A stretch of DNA of 64,000 bases from Bolinopsis microptera (Eukaryota > Ctenophora > Tentaculata > Lobata > Bolinopsidae). Under the pieces are notes generated by a model that saw only the letters and a list, made by a program, of their open reading frames with translations, was not told where the DNA came from and searched no databases. Location of the stretch: assembly GCF_026151205.1 (NCBI RefSeq), contig NC_087075.1:9727303-9791302 (forward strand), written 5' to 3'. The position numbers and the translations under genes were made by a program. Below, one piece after another: positions 10,578-22,700 of the stretch. Every line of letters starts with the position of its first letter. Position 1 is the stretch's first letter.

Positions 10578-11861
10578 ATGACAAATATTCACAACTCAGC
10601 TGACAAATTTCATAACCTTTGCATTGGTCATGGTCACTGTAACATTCAAGGTGGTCTCCTAAATTTAGCTAAAAGTAATGAACTTACTCAACTCATTCGA
10701 GATCATAAGCTAGACATACTTTCCCTAAATGAGATGAATCTTAATGATACTATTGACACAGACACCATAAATATTCCTTCCTCCTTCAACATTATGCGAT
10801 GCGACAGGCCAAACAGTTCTAGGGGTGGTTGTGGCTTAATGATAAACAAAAAACTAGCTTACACAGAATTAGTTATGGATAGTAAGCTTGATAACATTGA
10901 AGCATTATGGGTGAAGCTTAAGAATAGCAAGATCAATGTTTGCTGCTTCTATCGCTCTGGAAATTATTGCAGTGTTGATAACTTTATTGAGTACATTAAT
11001 TTTTGCATGAAAAAATTGAACGGGAAAAAGGTTATCTGGATTGGGGATATAAACATTGACCAGAATAATATCTCATCCACCCAGTACAAAAAATTAGATA
11101 TGACCTTGAGATGTTACAATCTAGTTCAAACCATTCAAGGGATAACTAGAGTTGCTAAACGTGGAGACAATTTTACCCAGACTACTATTGATGTAATATT
11201 CACTAACTGTTTAAATGCAGATTTTGTTCAATCTTCTGTTCTTGATGACCGTATTGGGGATCATCAAGCTATTATGTGTGAGATAGATTGTAAAGTATCT
11301 ATAGCTCCTAAATTTGAAAAGGTTGAAATTAGAAATCATTGTAAACGTAATGTTAAACAATTCTTAGACTATCTAGATACCTGTTCTGATTACAGTCCAC
11401 TATTGGAAAGTACAGATGTTGAAGCTATCACTGCTGGCCTTTGTCATCATATTGAACAGGCATATGCAACCTTCTTCCCTTGCAAGACCATAGAAAGGCA
11501 TGAAAAGTTCATACATAAACCTTCTACTGAACTTTTAAATGCCATTAATCATACACATTTTCTTCTAAAGAAATTCCGTAAAAAGAAGGATAAGAGAGAC
11601 AATGGAAGTTGCAATAAATGTGGGATATGTAGCAAATGTATAAAGTGTAATGAGGCCTGGGATTGCTACAAGATTCAGAGAAATATTAGAAATAAATTAG
11701 CTAAAACCTGCAAAACGGCTAATGTAATCGATGATGAACTACAAGTTAAAAGTGCTAAGAATGATCTTAAAGGGGTATGGAAAACTATCAAACTGGCATC
11801 AAATATGACCCCTGGTACAACTAATTGTCAAACTATCAATGAGAATGATCCTGAGCTATTT
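10578..11861 (+). pseudogene. Retrotransposon A ORF2, 5' part (APE endonuclease and linker)
   Basis: The frame opens at the ATG and carries the APE-like endonuclease: the Asn motif HCNIQGG near residue 24, a Glu in SLNEMNL near 52, WIGDINID near 155 and the DRIGDHQA motif near 227. A cysteine-rich linker CNKCGICSKCIKC follows. The true frame is interrupted after codon 428 (11859-11861) by the self-insertion starting at 11862, and the same frame resumes at 12936. The frame continues by chance to 11918 inside the insertion. The product would be an endonuclease without RT. Confidence 0.85.
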
Positions 11862-12931
11862 ATATTTGGAATAATGTTCCAACAGATCTACGAAATCTGC
11901 CCGATGTTAAAAGCTTAAGTGATTCGTATAAGAAACAGCTACTCTCATCTATAACAACAGACCCTAATTATACCGTCGACAATTCATATGACAAATTTTA
12001 CACTGCAATCATAGTCGACGATAACTAAGTATCTTCTAATTCTTTTAAATCTGAGGCATATATAATTGATGTATCGAAAGGATTTTCCCTTTTTTACCAC
12101 CTTACCATTTTGATTGATTTTGCACATGACTGACATGTTTTAACTGGAGGAAGGGTTCGCACAGTGGTAGTTTTATAAACCACTTTTAATTTATTGACCT
12201 ATTATACCTAGTGGTAGTTTTATAGACCACATTTAATTTATTTACTTATTATACTTAGTATTTATTTTTGGTGACTGTATCACCCAGTTTTAACATTTGA
12301 TAATTGTACAGTTTATTGACGACACATTGACTGAATGTTATTTTATATTCTAATTTATATTCTAGATATTTTATTTATTTTTCAACAGACGACAACTTCC
12401 TGTTTTTTCTTCTATATTAGTTACTCATATCTCTTTTACAGACTTTTTTACAAGGACATTGACAGATGATACTCACATTAGGCATTCATTATTGCATCTA
12501 AATTATTTCACTTGCATTAGGTTTAGAAATTTATTCTCTGGTTAACAGATTTCAGATGTTCAATTAATTTGTAGTATGACAGTAAGGTATATAAGAAGTT
12601 ATTTAATTTTGCTTGGGCTATTATATTGACTATTGAGGTTTAATGATGATATGGAATTTGAATTCTATATAAATTTACACTATGTGGTTGGGGCATTTTG
12701 CATAGTAAATATGGTTACTACTCCTATATATCATATTATTTGATTGGTATTCGATTTCTGATTATTTCTCTAGGAATATGATTATTATATCTCAATTTGG
12801 CTTTAGGTAGGGTGCCCCGCTAAAAGAACTGGATTCTTCCAGGAAGCATCCCGTGCACAGACCTTGGTCTACATATATATTAAATTATTAACCATTCATT
12901 CTGTATGTGCACGAAAATTTATTTCAATCAA
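11862..12931 (+). mobile_element. 5'-truncated self-copy inserted in ORF2 of element A
   Basis: This 1,070-bp block is about 99% identical by eye (roughly a dozen differences) to 14488-15557, the last codons and 3'UTR of element A. It is flanked by ATTT at 11858-11861 and ATTT at 12932-12935. Removing the block and one ATTT restores the reading frame exactly. It is therefore a 5'-truncated retrotransposition of the same family into the element, not a pair of LTRs. It keeps the TGG (Trp) codon that is TGA at 14490 in the host copy, so it came from a different, less damaged source element. Confidence 0.85.
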
Positions 12932-12935
12932 ATTT

Positions 12936-14651
12936 AACTTTCATTTTGCAAATGTTGGATCAAGATTACAAAATCAGGCCCCCAATATTGAAAGAGTTAG
13001 TTTTACTGATTTTTTACCTCCTAGAACTTCTAACATCTCATTTGATAGATTCCAAGAAATAAATGAAACTGATATCCTAATGTATGTCGAAACGCTCAAG
13101 AATGACAAGGCCTCATATGACGATGTGCCTCTATTTTTACTTAAGCAAGCTGTACCACACATAGTTGAGCCACTGACCCATATTGTCAATTTGAGCCTTA
13201 ATACAGGTGTTGTACCAACACTTTGTAAAAAAGCTAGAGTAACTCCCATCCATAAGGCAGGAATGAAAGATGATCCTAATAATTACAGGCCAATATCCAT
13301 CCTTCCACTTGTAGGAAAACTTATAGAATACTTTGTCGGCAAGCAACTCACTGATTACATGGAAGAGAACAAACTTTTCATCCGGCATCAATATGGCTTT
13401 CGGAAAAATCACTCCACAACTTATTTGATGTACGATCTGATGGACGAAATATATATGAGTAAATCTAAGTCTTATAAACCAGGAATCATCTTTCTTGATC
13501 TTAAGAAGGCCTTTGACACAGTGAATCATGAAATATTGCTTCAAAAATTGGCATATTATGGAATTGGTGGCATTGCTTTAACCTGGTTTAAGAACTTCTT
13601 ATCTTGTAGATATCAATGCACTAGGATCAATGGCAAATTAAGTTCATTTTTAGAAGTTCTGAGTGGTGTACCACAAGGAAGCATCATTGGGCCTATATTA
13701 TTTAGTATCTTCATAAATGACATCATTTATGCCTGTAACCTATCTAAGCCCTTTCTATTTGCAGATGATGGTGCACTATTCTTTGATCAAACCTGCAGAA
13801 GCACATTTATAAACATGAAAATAGAACTTATGACAATCTTTAAATGGCTCAGTGTAAATAAATTATCACTCAATGAAAAGAAGACTGAATTCCTATTGTT
13901 TGATTCTGTTGATCAACATGATGAATTAACCATTGAATGTAATGAGGTAACTTTCACAATCAAGGAGTGCAAAGAGACAAAATATCTTGGCCTCATTCTA
14001 GATAGTAAATTAAACTTCAAAAGCCATGTAGATTATATTATTAAGAAGGTCATGAAGAGAATTGGTGCCATGTATAGAAGTAAAGCACTGCTACCCATTA
14101 AATATAGGAAAATGTTTGCCAATGCACTCATGTTGCCACAATTCGATTATTTAGACACGATCTATTGTAGAGCTGGCAAGACAAAACTTGCTGAACTTGA
14201 CACTCTGTACAAAAAGGTAGCCAAAATAGCTCTCAACGTTCCACAAACAGAGAGCAGCCTTAATGTTTATAGAGGCATGAAATGGTTACCACTCCATCTT
14301 AGACGGCAACTCCATCTGTCAAATTATATGTATGTATTAATGTTTAGAATCATCCATGACAATTGTCCTACAAACTTTATGAACAAATTTAGTTACATAT
14401 CAGGAGGTAGTAGGAGCGGCGAAAGCTGCAACCTATATGTTAATAGATCAACATCACATAAAAACTTTCAATACTTGGGGGCAAAATGTTGAAATAATGT
14501 TCCAACAGATCTACGAAATCTGCCCGATGTTAAAAGCTTAAGTGATTCGTATAAGAAACAGCTACTCTCATCTATAACAACAGACCCTAATTATACCGTC
14601 GACAATTCATATGACAAATTTTACACTGCAATCATAGTCGACGATAACTAA
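12936..14651 (+). pseudogene. Retrotransposon A ORF2, 3' part (reverse transcriptase)
   Basis: This continues the ORF2 frame after the self-insertion. RT motifs in order: NNYRPISILP, QYGFRKNHST, FLDLKKAFDTVNH, GVPQGSIIGP, and the catalytic LFADDGALFF, followed by a thumb-like region ending LGAKC. A TGA at 14490-14492 replaces the Trp that the inserted self-copy retains. After it the frame continues 52 codons to TAA at 14649-14651. ORF2 therefore has two lesions, the insertion and this nonsense mutation, and the copy cannot supply its own RT. Confidence 0.85.
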
Positions 14652-15557
14652 GTATCTTCTAATTCTTTTAAATCTGAGGCATATATAATTGATATATCGA
14701 AAGGATTTTCCCTTTTTTACCACCTTACCATTTTGATTGATTTTACACATGACTGACATGTTTTAACTGGAGAAGGGATTCGCACAGTGGTAGTTTTATA
14801 AACCACTTTTAATTTATTGACCTATTATACCTAGTGGTAGTTTTATAGACCACATTTAATTTCTTTACTTATTATACTTAGTATTTATTTTTGGTGACTG
14901 TATCACCCAGTTTTAACATTTGATAATTGTACAGTTTATTGACGACACATTGACCGAATGTTATTTTATATTCTAATTTATATTCTAGATATTTTATTTA
15001 TTTTTCAACAGACGACAACTTCCTGTTTTTTCTTCTATATTAGTTACTCATATCTCTTTTACAGACTTTTTTACAAGGACATTGACAGATGATACTCACA
15101 TTAGGCATTCATTATTGCATCTAAATTATCTCACTTGCATTAGGTTTAGAAATTTATTCTCTGGTTAACAGATTTCAAATGTTTAATTAATTTGTAGTAT
15201 GACAGTAAGGTATATAAGAAGTTATTTAATTTTGCTTGGGCTATTATATTGACTATTGAGGTTTAATGATGATATGGAATTTGAATTCTATATAAATTTA
15301 CACTATGTGGTTGGGGCATTTTGCATAGTAAATATGGTTACTACTCCTATATATCATATTATTTGATTGGTATTCGATTTCTGATTATTTCCCTAGGAAT
15401 ATGATTATTATATCTCAATTTGGCTTTAGGTAGGGTGCCCCGCTAAAAGAACTGGATTCTTCCAGGAAGCATCCCGTGCACAGACCTTGGTCTACATATA
15501 TAATATTAAATTATTAACCATTCATTCTGTATGTGCACGAAAATTTATTTCAATCAA
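14652..15557 (+). other. 3'UTR of retrotransposon A
   Basis: About 900 bases of AT-rich non-coding sequence follow the ORF2 end and are nearly identical to 12021-12931 in the self-inserted copy. The end is a non-repetitive TTTCAATCAA, unlike the hexamer repeat tail of retrotransposon B, which supports treating A and B as separate families. Confidence 0.75.
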
Positions 15558-15786
15558 TTATCCTCATGAAAAGCAGGTTTTACTATTCTATTTAAGGAAG
15601 ATATACAGTATACACCTAATCTACTTCTAGCAGAAACTATTATGTTTGCGAACTACAGAGGAGATTTTGATATTTCTAAATATTTAATGTTTAATCATTT
15701 TCATTCCATTCCACAAACCTTACTTTCATCCAAACATAATTAACTAACTAATTACCTATCTAACTAATTAACGATATTCCCCTCAG

Positions 15787-17517
15787 TTATCATCCCTGAC
15801 GACGATACCAGAGGACCAGATGGTGACTGTACAGGAAGAAGTGATAACCACAGTTGACACAGACACAGTCCAGAAACCTCTACCCATATCAGAGGAGGTT
15901 ATGGATGAGGGTATGTTCTGTGGAACTTTAATAATCACGTGACTATTCTAGTGATAACTGAGGTCTGAGAGATCGGTCAGGCAGCAAATTACATTCTCAG
16001 GAGCTTGGGGGGCAATATTTGGGGACCCTAAAATTCTTATTCCTTGGTCAATTTTGTTTAGCAATGATCCAGCGGTCTTGCAGATTTTAAAGTGGTTATA
16101 AAGTTATAAATTGGTATTAAAATGGTATTAAAATGGTATTTAGGTGGTATTAAAATGGTATTTAGGTGGTATTTTAGTGGTATTTGGAGACCCTCTCCCT
16201 CTTAGTTTATTCTACCATCCCAGGTCAAGCCCCTAAAAGAGATCCAGATCAGATTGCTGCAATAGAGAAACGCAGGAAACTCACTCTTAAACCTAAACCT
16301 GTTAAAACGGAGGTATGTTTATGTGGAATTTGGAGTATTTACGTCTTCAGTTTACAAATCAGTGAAACACAAACATACTATGCGGGGGGCCGGGACTACA
16401 GACCCCCTCAAAGTCCTTTACAACGTTACTGCCAGGTTACATAGCACTGAAAATCAATATCATCAGAAATTCAAATTCAAAGCAATGCCGTCATAGTATT
16501 ACAAAGCCCCAAATGTGATATTTCAGTCTGGTGATTTTTGTCATTTTAAGTTGTCATTTCGACCGTGATTTGTTAATGTAATTTTTCATTTCTACCGAGA
16601 TTCGCAATTTTGAGTTGTCAATGACACATTACCAATTAATTACTAATATTACTTAATTCAGACTGGGAAGATTAAAAAGAAGAAGAGTAAGGGAGCGAAG
16701 AAAGAAAAGGGACGAAGAAAAGTGTCAGCTTATTTACTGTATTCACGACACATGCGACCAAGTGTGGCTAAGGAAAATGCAGGTACATTTAAACATGTTA
16801 ATGTTATGTGTAAATATTATAAGTATGCAGCTCAATAGCCAGAGTATTTCCAACTAAAAGTTATTTTGTCTCACGTCCAATCATTAATATTATGATGTTT
16901 CCTGATAAAAAACAAGTAATCAGATCCTATAATTTCAGATCTAAAAATGATTGAAGTAACGTCAAAGTTAGCTAAAATGTGGAATGAACTTGATGATAAT
17001 GACAAGGAGTACTGGAAGTCAAAGGAGGCGGAGGAAAATTCAAAGGTTTGTGTTTAACCAGTAATGTACCACTGTAACAGTGTACCACCCCCGGTTTTTA
17101 TATTAAAAACTTGTGATTCTGATTCTCGATAATATTTTTGCTAGTTTAAAAAAATTAGAGGTTCAGTAAAAAATTGATAAATACTGTGAGAATCACCCAG
17201 GAAACGGAATTAATTTGTTTCAGGTAGTGGTAGAGAAGAAGAAGAGTAAGAAGAAGAAGAAGGTTTTAGCACCGCTGGCACCAGACGGACCACCTGAAGC
17301 GCTAGACTTGGCTGCTCATTTGAAACTTCTTGGAGACTCTATTACCAAGATGGGCGAGATTACTGGCGAGGTGAGGAAATAAATTAAAACTTGACATTAT
17401 TATTGATTATTACAATTATTTCAATTTTAAGTACAGATTGTTCAGACGATAATTTCCTAGAATACCTTGAAAATGAGCTCGTGATATTTTCCAATCAAGC
17501 AATCTGACACACTTAAA

Positions 17518-17588
<71 letters not shown>

Positions 17589-17592
17589 TAAT

Positions 17593-17636
<44 letters not shown>

Positions 17637-17857
17637 CCACTCCTTAGCTAGCAGAAAGGGGAGACTCTGACTACAGTGAGTTGACAGTCTCTGCACTGCT
17701 CACCAACCTACTAAACTGCCTACTCTGTGCATCGGCTCCCCTCCTCTACCTCACCTCCCACGTGGAGCAACTTAACGTTATATCAGAGGAGAAGCAGATT
17801 AGGATGTTGGATAACATTGCGTACATCATGCCTGGTCTGGAGAACTTCAAGGCTTAG
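15787..17857 (+). CDS. HMGXB4: HMGXB4 orthologue (HMG-box protein), last six exons
   Basis: Exons: 15787-15910, 16224-16312, 16662-16782, 16939-17045, 17224-17370, 17648-17857. All are GT-AG and phase-consistent and give 265 residues. The HMG box begins after a lysine-rich stretch, with SAYLLYSRHMRP encoded at the end of exon 3 and KLAKMWNELDDNDKEYWKSK in exon 4. The C-terminus has AAHLKLLGDSITKMGEI and then LDNIAYIMPGL. The last is the signature C-terminal block of animal HMGXB4, a nuclear HMG-box protein linked to Wnt signalling and chromatin. The first visible exon begins at an acceptor (CCCCTCAG), so 5' exons are missing. They may lie left of retrotransposon A, but I could not find them. 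An AATAAA at 18203-18208 is a candidate poly(A) signal. Intron 5 ends in a long CTAA-repeat tract. Confidence 0.85.
17516..17636 (+). repeat. (ACTA)n microsatellite before an HMGXB4 splice acceptor
   Basis: A nearly pure ACTA tetranucleotide repeat, with one interruption at about 17587, ends about 11 bases before the acceptor AG of the last HMGXB4 exon (17646-17647). In the sense direction each unit contains CTAAC or CTAACT, which matches the metazoan branch-point consensus, so the tract offers many possible branch points and no ordinary polypyrimidine tract. Confidence 0.9.
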
Positions 17858-18750
17858 GAACGAAAGGGAAATTAAAGCCTGATAGCCTAGAGATGGCATG
17901 TTGCTTCTTTTTTGAAATTTAAGTTTGACGCCTAGATGACATGTTACAAATTTTAAGCACGATAGCCTATAGAGAACACACTATAGAGATGTTTTGGTGT
18001 TTAGGTGTTATTTGAATTTTGATCTGCTAGAACATTGTAGAACATTCCTTGAGAACGAATTGAAAGCACATTGAAGTACAAGAACAAAAGTTTACATGAA
18101 TCTGCTTTCACAACAAGGTCATTTGTTGAACATGTTAGAAATCTGTCTTGCGTTACTGACTGTGATGGTGGTCAAGTAATTATGCAACAATTTTAGCTAC
18201 TTAATAAAATTAAAGATTAAGTTTTAAAATTATTTGATATTGCAGTATTATGGCGAGTTTTCTGTTAACTTTCCAAAAGTCTAAACCAGTGAGCCGAAGA
18301 GATCCCACCGGCGCGGTACTCCACATACGTCAATGTTTTTTTTAATTTACAATCAAGCGTTGAGTTTGGGGAAAGGAAACAGCCCAGTAAATTGTAGTTT
18401 GCGGTAAATTGGGGATTGCGGTAAATCGAGGTTTTATTGTAATATTGTACCACCAAATGTATCTTTTACTATTTCAATGGTGGAACGTTTTAAATGTTGT
18501 AACTATGTAATACCAACAGTTTTAATCGTTATCATTTTCAACCATATTTAGAGTAAGTCTCCTTCATTTGTCCGATCATGGTCAGTTCATGTTACAGTTA
18601 TAATTGTAGACATTAAATTTTTTTATTAATTCAATTAATTATCATATAAATTACAAATAAATCAACCTTACATTTCAGCCATACATTTTTCCATTATTAC
18701 TATTAATAGTGTTATACATATAATAAACAACAAATAAATAAATAAACAAG
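17858..18750. other. HMGXB4 3'UTR and intergenic DNA
   Basis: The first 350 bases are probably the HMGXB4 3'UTR, ending near AATAAA at 18203-18208. They contain short imperfect repeats of GATAGCCTAGAGA-type sequence. The rest, up to the NERD-helicase stop codon at 18751, is AT-rich and would include the 3'UTR of that convergent gene. No other gene was seen. Confidence 0.45.
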
Positions 18751-19796
18751 CTAATTATGTCTTATCAGGTGAGTAAAAGGTGCCAATTCTTCTAATAATT
18801 CTGGAATATAGTAGTAGTCATAGTCAAGCGTTGCTTGACGAACGCCGGGATTTCCCGGCCCGGGAAATAAGAAAACTAAGCACATCACACGTGCTCGAGA
18901 TATTGCTAGGTAGAGTTTAGCAAGACACACCGGAGTGTTGTAAAAACGACATAACACTACAACTACAGGCCACTCAGCTGAGTAGCTGTGTGAAGCACGA
19001 CACACTGTTATATTATATGTGTTGTGTGCGTCTTTAACACGATTAACAATATCAATCACATCATCATTTAAATCATTATCAATATAGACTACCGCTACCT
19101 CTAAGTTTTCTACGATATTTCTACAGTCACATAATTTGATCAATTCTTTGTTAACAATATTAAATATCAATTCATCATTACGTATATTAAAAACATGAAA
19201 CTTTGTTAATGGGCCCCGAATAAAATGCCCTGAATCTTGCATTAAAATTTCTTGATTAAAATTTAGTAGGTAATAATCTCTAATTATACATAAAATATTG
19301 GACAAATCGCACGTGTTCCGCAAATTCTGCGTCAACGTAACAAGTTGATCTGAATTCAATTTTTTACCAATTAGACCAATAATCCTACTATAAAAATTCT
19401 CAATGTCATTTGTAAAGCAAGTTTCCCAATAACTCTGCATAAAATCACACGCTACAATTACAGTGTTGTTAACTGATAACATTATTAGTGTGTTTACTAA
19501 TGTCTGTAATAAGGACGTTGGTATCGAATAGTTAATACTATTAAATACACACTGCACATCATCAAGTAGCACATGGCAGCAACTTAGTTGTTTGAGTCTA
19601 TCTGTTATCCATTTTATGGACCATTGTCCCGGATGTTTTAATGTTATCTCTACAATCACAGCACTACAGGTACTCTTTAGTATCAATCCAGATACATCAA
19701 ACCATATTTCATCATTGCTCACAGATAACAACTCATAATCCACACCAGCTTTCTTACAAATATCTTGATACGTTGTAGAGTTGTTGTTACCTCCAC

Positions 19797-22700
19797 ACAA
19801 TTCACAACACCCGATCAAGTGGCCATTAAAATCCAACTCAGCTCGACAGAACTCATTCTGGCAGCTTCGTACATGGATATAAATGGGCCGGTACCGCCAC
19901 AAGAAACATCACCTCTAGCAAAATACGCAAATGATAACAACATCCCGCTCATTATAGGGTCGGACACCAATTCCCACCACACCCTTTGGGGGAACAAGGC
20001 ATGCAATAAAAGGGGAGAGGAGCTTCTTGACTTTCTCTCCTCCCTAGGGCTGTCATGTGCCAACAAAGGATCATCCCCAACCTTCCTCAACTCTCGAGGC
20101 CACAACTCAATTATCGATCTCACAATAACAAACCAGTTGGGAGGAGATCTCATTAGTAACTGGCATGTTAGTGACCTTTACTCCAACTCTGACCATCGCT
20201 ATATTATGTTCGATATAACTACAGGGCCAAAGAAGGAACCCAAACAGATCCGACTAATCAAAAACACTGACTGGGACAGATTTGATGAGATCCTATCGAA
20301 TAACCCCAACCTTAACAACACACAAATCAACACTACGACTGAAATTGATCACAAAATAGACATAATCAATACTGCACTAAAGGAAGCCTTCGAGGAGGCA
20401 TGCCCCATTACTTACATCTCAAGTTCCGTCCGCAAACCCCCCTGGCTAACTCAAGAAGTAGAGGAAGCACAGAGGGGAATAAGACAAAAACTGATTACTG
20501 CCCGCAAAAAGAAGACTGATGCCCTGTGGCTCGCTCTCAGAGAGAGCAACAAACAATACAACAGACTTATAACCAACTCCCAGCGTAATGCCTGGAGAAC
20601 TTTTTGTCAGGAAACAGAGTCTGTTAAGGAATCCGGAAGGATGAATAAGATTCTGAAATCCTGTAACGACAACAAACATACACTAGAAGCCGTTTACAAA
20701 CCAAACGGAGACATCACCAAAAATGCAGAGGAGACATTGGAGGTCATGACACGAACCCACTTCAAGGATAGTGTCACTGATCCGCCAGTGCCTCCACCTG
20801 GTCCTCTACCAATCACCACCACCTTACTCAATACCATCTACAGCCCAGACAGAATCGAGGAGGCTCTTAAATCCTTCGATCCATTGAAAGCTGCTGGACC
20901 CGACACCCTCAAACCTATCATCATACAGAAAGCTTGGACACACATCAAAGACATCACCAGAACCATTATGACAAAAAATCATGAAACCCAACACATTCCA
21001 ACTTTGTGGAAAGAATCCCTTGGAATCTTTCTCCCAAAGCCTGGAAAAACTGACTACAACCAACCAAAGTCATTTCGCACTATCACCCTTTCGCCAGTGA
21101 TGTTAAAACTACAGGAGAAGGTGATACTGTGGCATATGCAACACGACCTTAATATCGCTAAAGACATCAACAAACGACAATTTGGCTTTAAGAAAGGATG
21201 TTCAACCGAAGCAGCCCTTCATAAAGTTACTCACACCATCGAGCGCAGGATAGCTAAGAAGGGATATGTCCTAGGCGTCTTTCTAGATATAGAGGGAGCT
21301 TTTGATAATGTCTCTTTCAAGGCTATTTCTGACGCTATCAAGACCACGAAAGTGGATCTGGCCACAGCACAATGGATTATCAACATGGTAACTAACAGAT
21401 TCATCACATTAAATCATAAGGATAAGTCGACAAGGGTTCGGATCCGGAGAGGGTGCCCTCAAGGTGGCATCCTTTCCCCTTTCCTCTGGAACCTGGTAGT
21501 CGATGATCTCCTGGCCTACACCGCAAGAGACATACCAGGTTATCTGCAAGCTTTTGCAGACGATCTGCTCTCTCTAGCGGAGGGGAATGATTTAGACATC
21601 ATCTGGAACAGAACACGCAAAACCATCAACACAATAGAAAAATGGTGCCAAACCAAAGATCTATCCATAAGCGCACTCAAAACACAAATAGTCATGTTTA
21701 CCTGGAATAAGAAATGGACACTAAGACCTGTGGTGGTGGGTAACACCACTATAGGTCTATCCAAATCTGCCAAATTCCTAGGAGTGACCCTCGACAGCAA
21801 GCTCAATTTCAATGAACATATCACCAATACCACCAAAAAAGCTACGGCATCCCTTATGCAATGTAGAAGAGCTGTCGGCCCCACTTGGGGTATGAGCCCT
21901 AAAACATGCAAATGGATGTACACCGCTGTCATCAGACCTATTCTATCATACTGCTGTAGTATATGGATTAGAGCAACCCAAACAGACACCAACGCGAGGA
22001 AGTTCAAACGAGTTCAGGCATTGGCATTGAGAATGATGTCTGGTGCCATGCCTAGTACTCCCTTCATCGCACTGAACCACCTCACTAACACTCCAGATAT
22101 CATACTTTTCCTGAGAGGTGAAGCAGCAAAGGGCACAGCCAGGCTTCAAGCCTATGGAAGCCTAACCCTCGAAACTATCGCCCCCAGAAAAGGTACCATC
22201 ACAACTCACACCACTATCAACAAAAAATTCATGGTAGATCTCAACATACCACCCAAAGCAGAGAGAGACCTATCTATACCAACCATGATGCTTGAACGAC
22301 GCTTCACGGTCACCACTCCTGGAGCTGACAACATTGGATATAGAGGCTCACTCCAAAACACCATCAACAACATCCCCAGTGAAACCATCACCTGCTACAC
22401 AGACGGGTCACGCACAGACTCAGGTAGCGGGGCTGGTTATATTATCACCACAGACAACAACAACACTACACTAGATGAAAGATCATTCAAGCTTCCCGAT
22501 TATTGCACCGTTTATCAAACAGAACTCATTGCCATCATCGAAGCTTGTAAATATCTATCAACTTATACAAACACACACATCATCATATGGTCAGACAGTC
22601 TCTCCTCTATTCAAGCCATATCCTCACCTTCAACGAGGAGTAGGACTACTAGAGACTGTTACGACACCCTCAATACACTCGGATCCACTAACACCTTAGA

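Larger units (their letters stand above)
8883..15557 (+). mobile_element. Non-LTR retrotransposon A (CR1/L2-like) with AlkB-SGNH ORF1, broken
   Basis: Order of parts: ORF1 (8883-10442), ORF2 first part (10578-11861), an inserted 5'-truncated copy of the same family (11862-12931), ORF2 second part (12936-14651, with an internal stop at 14490), and the 3'UTR to about 15557. The APE-type endonuclease followed by an RT with a GVPQGS motif, FADD box and YRPIS motif places it with the CR1/L2/Jockey-like non-LTR elements. It lies directly upstream of the first visible HMGXB4 exon, either in an intron or in the upstream flank. The 5' end is undefined. The 3' end shared by both copies is TTTCAATCAA. 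Confidence 0.85.

Noticed and set aside
11862-15557. Two near-identical 1-kb direct repeats around an RT segment, resembling LTRs
   Set aside because: The coding frame is a non-LTR APE-endonuclease/RT, and removing the left copy with one ATTT restores the frame, so it is a truncated self-insertion.
19765-19797. N-terminus of the long + strand ORF starting at the ATG at 19765
   Set aside because: This part is antisense helicase-gene DNA left of the target duplication and not part of the retrotransposon.
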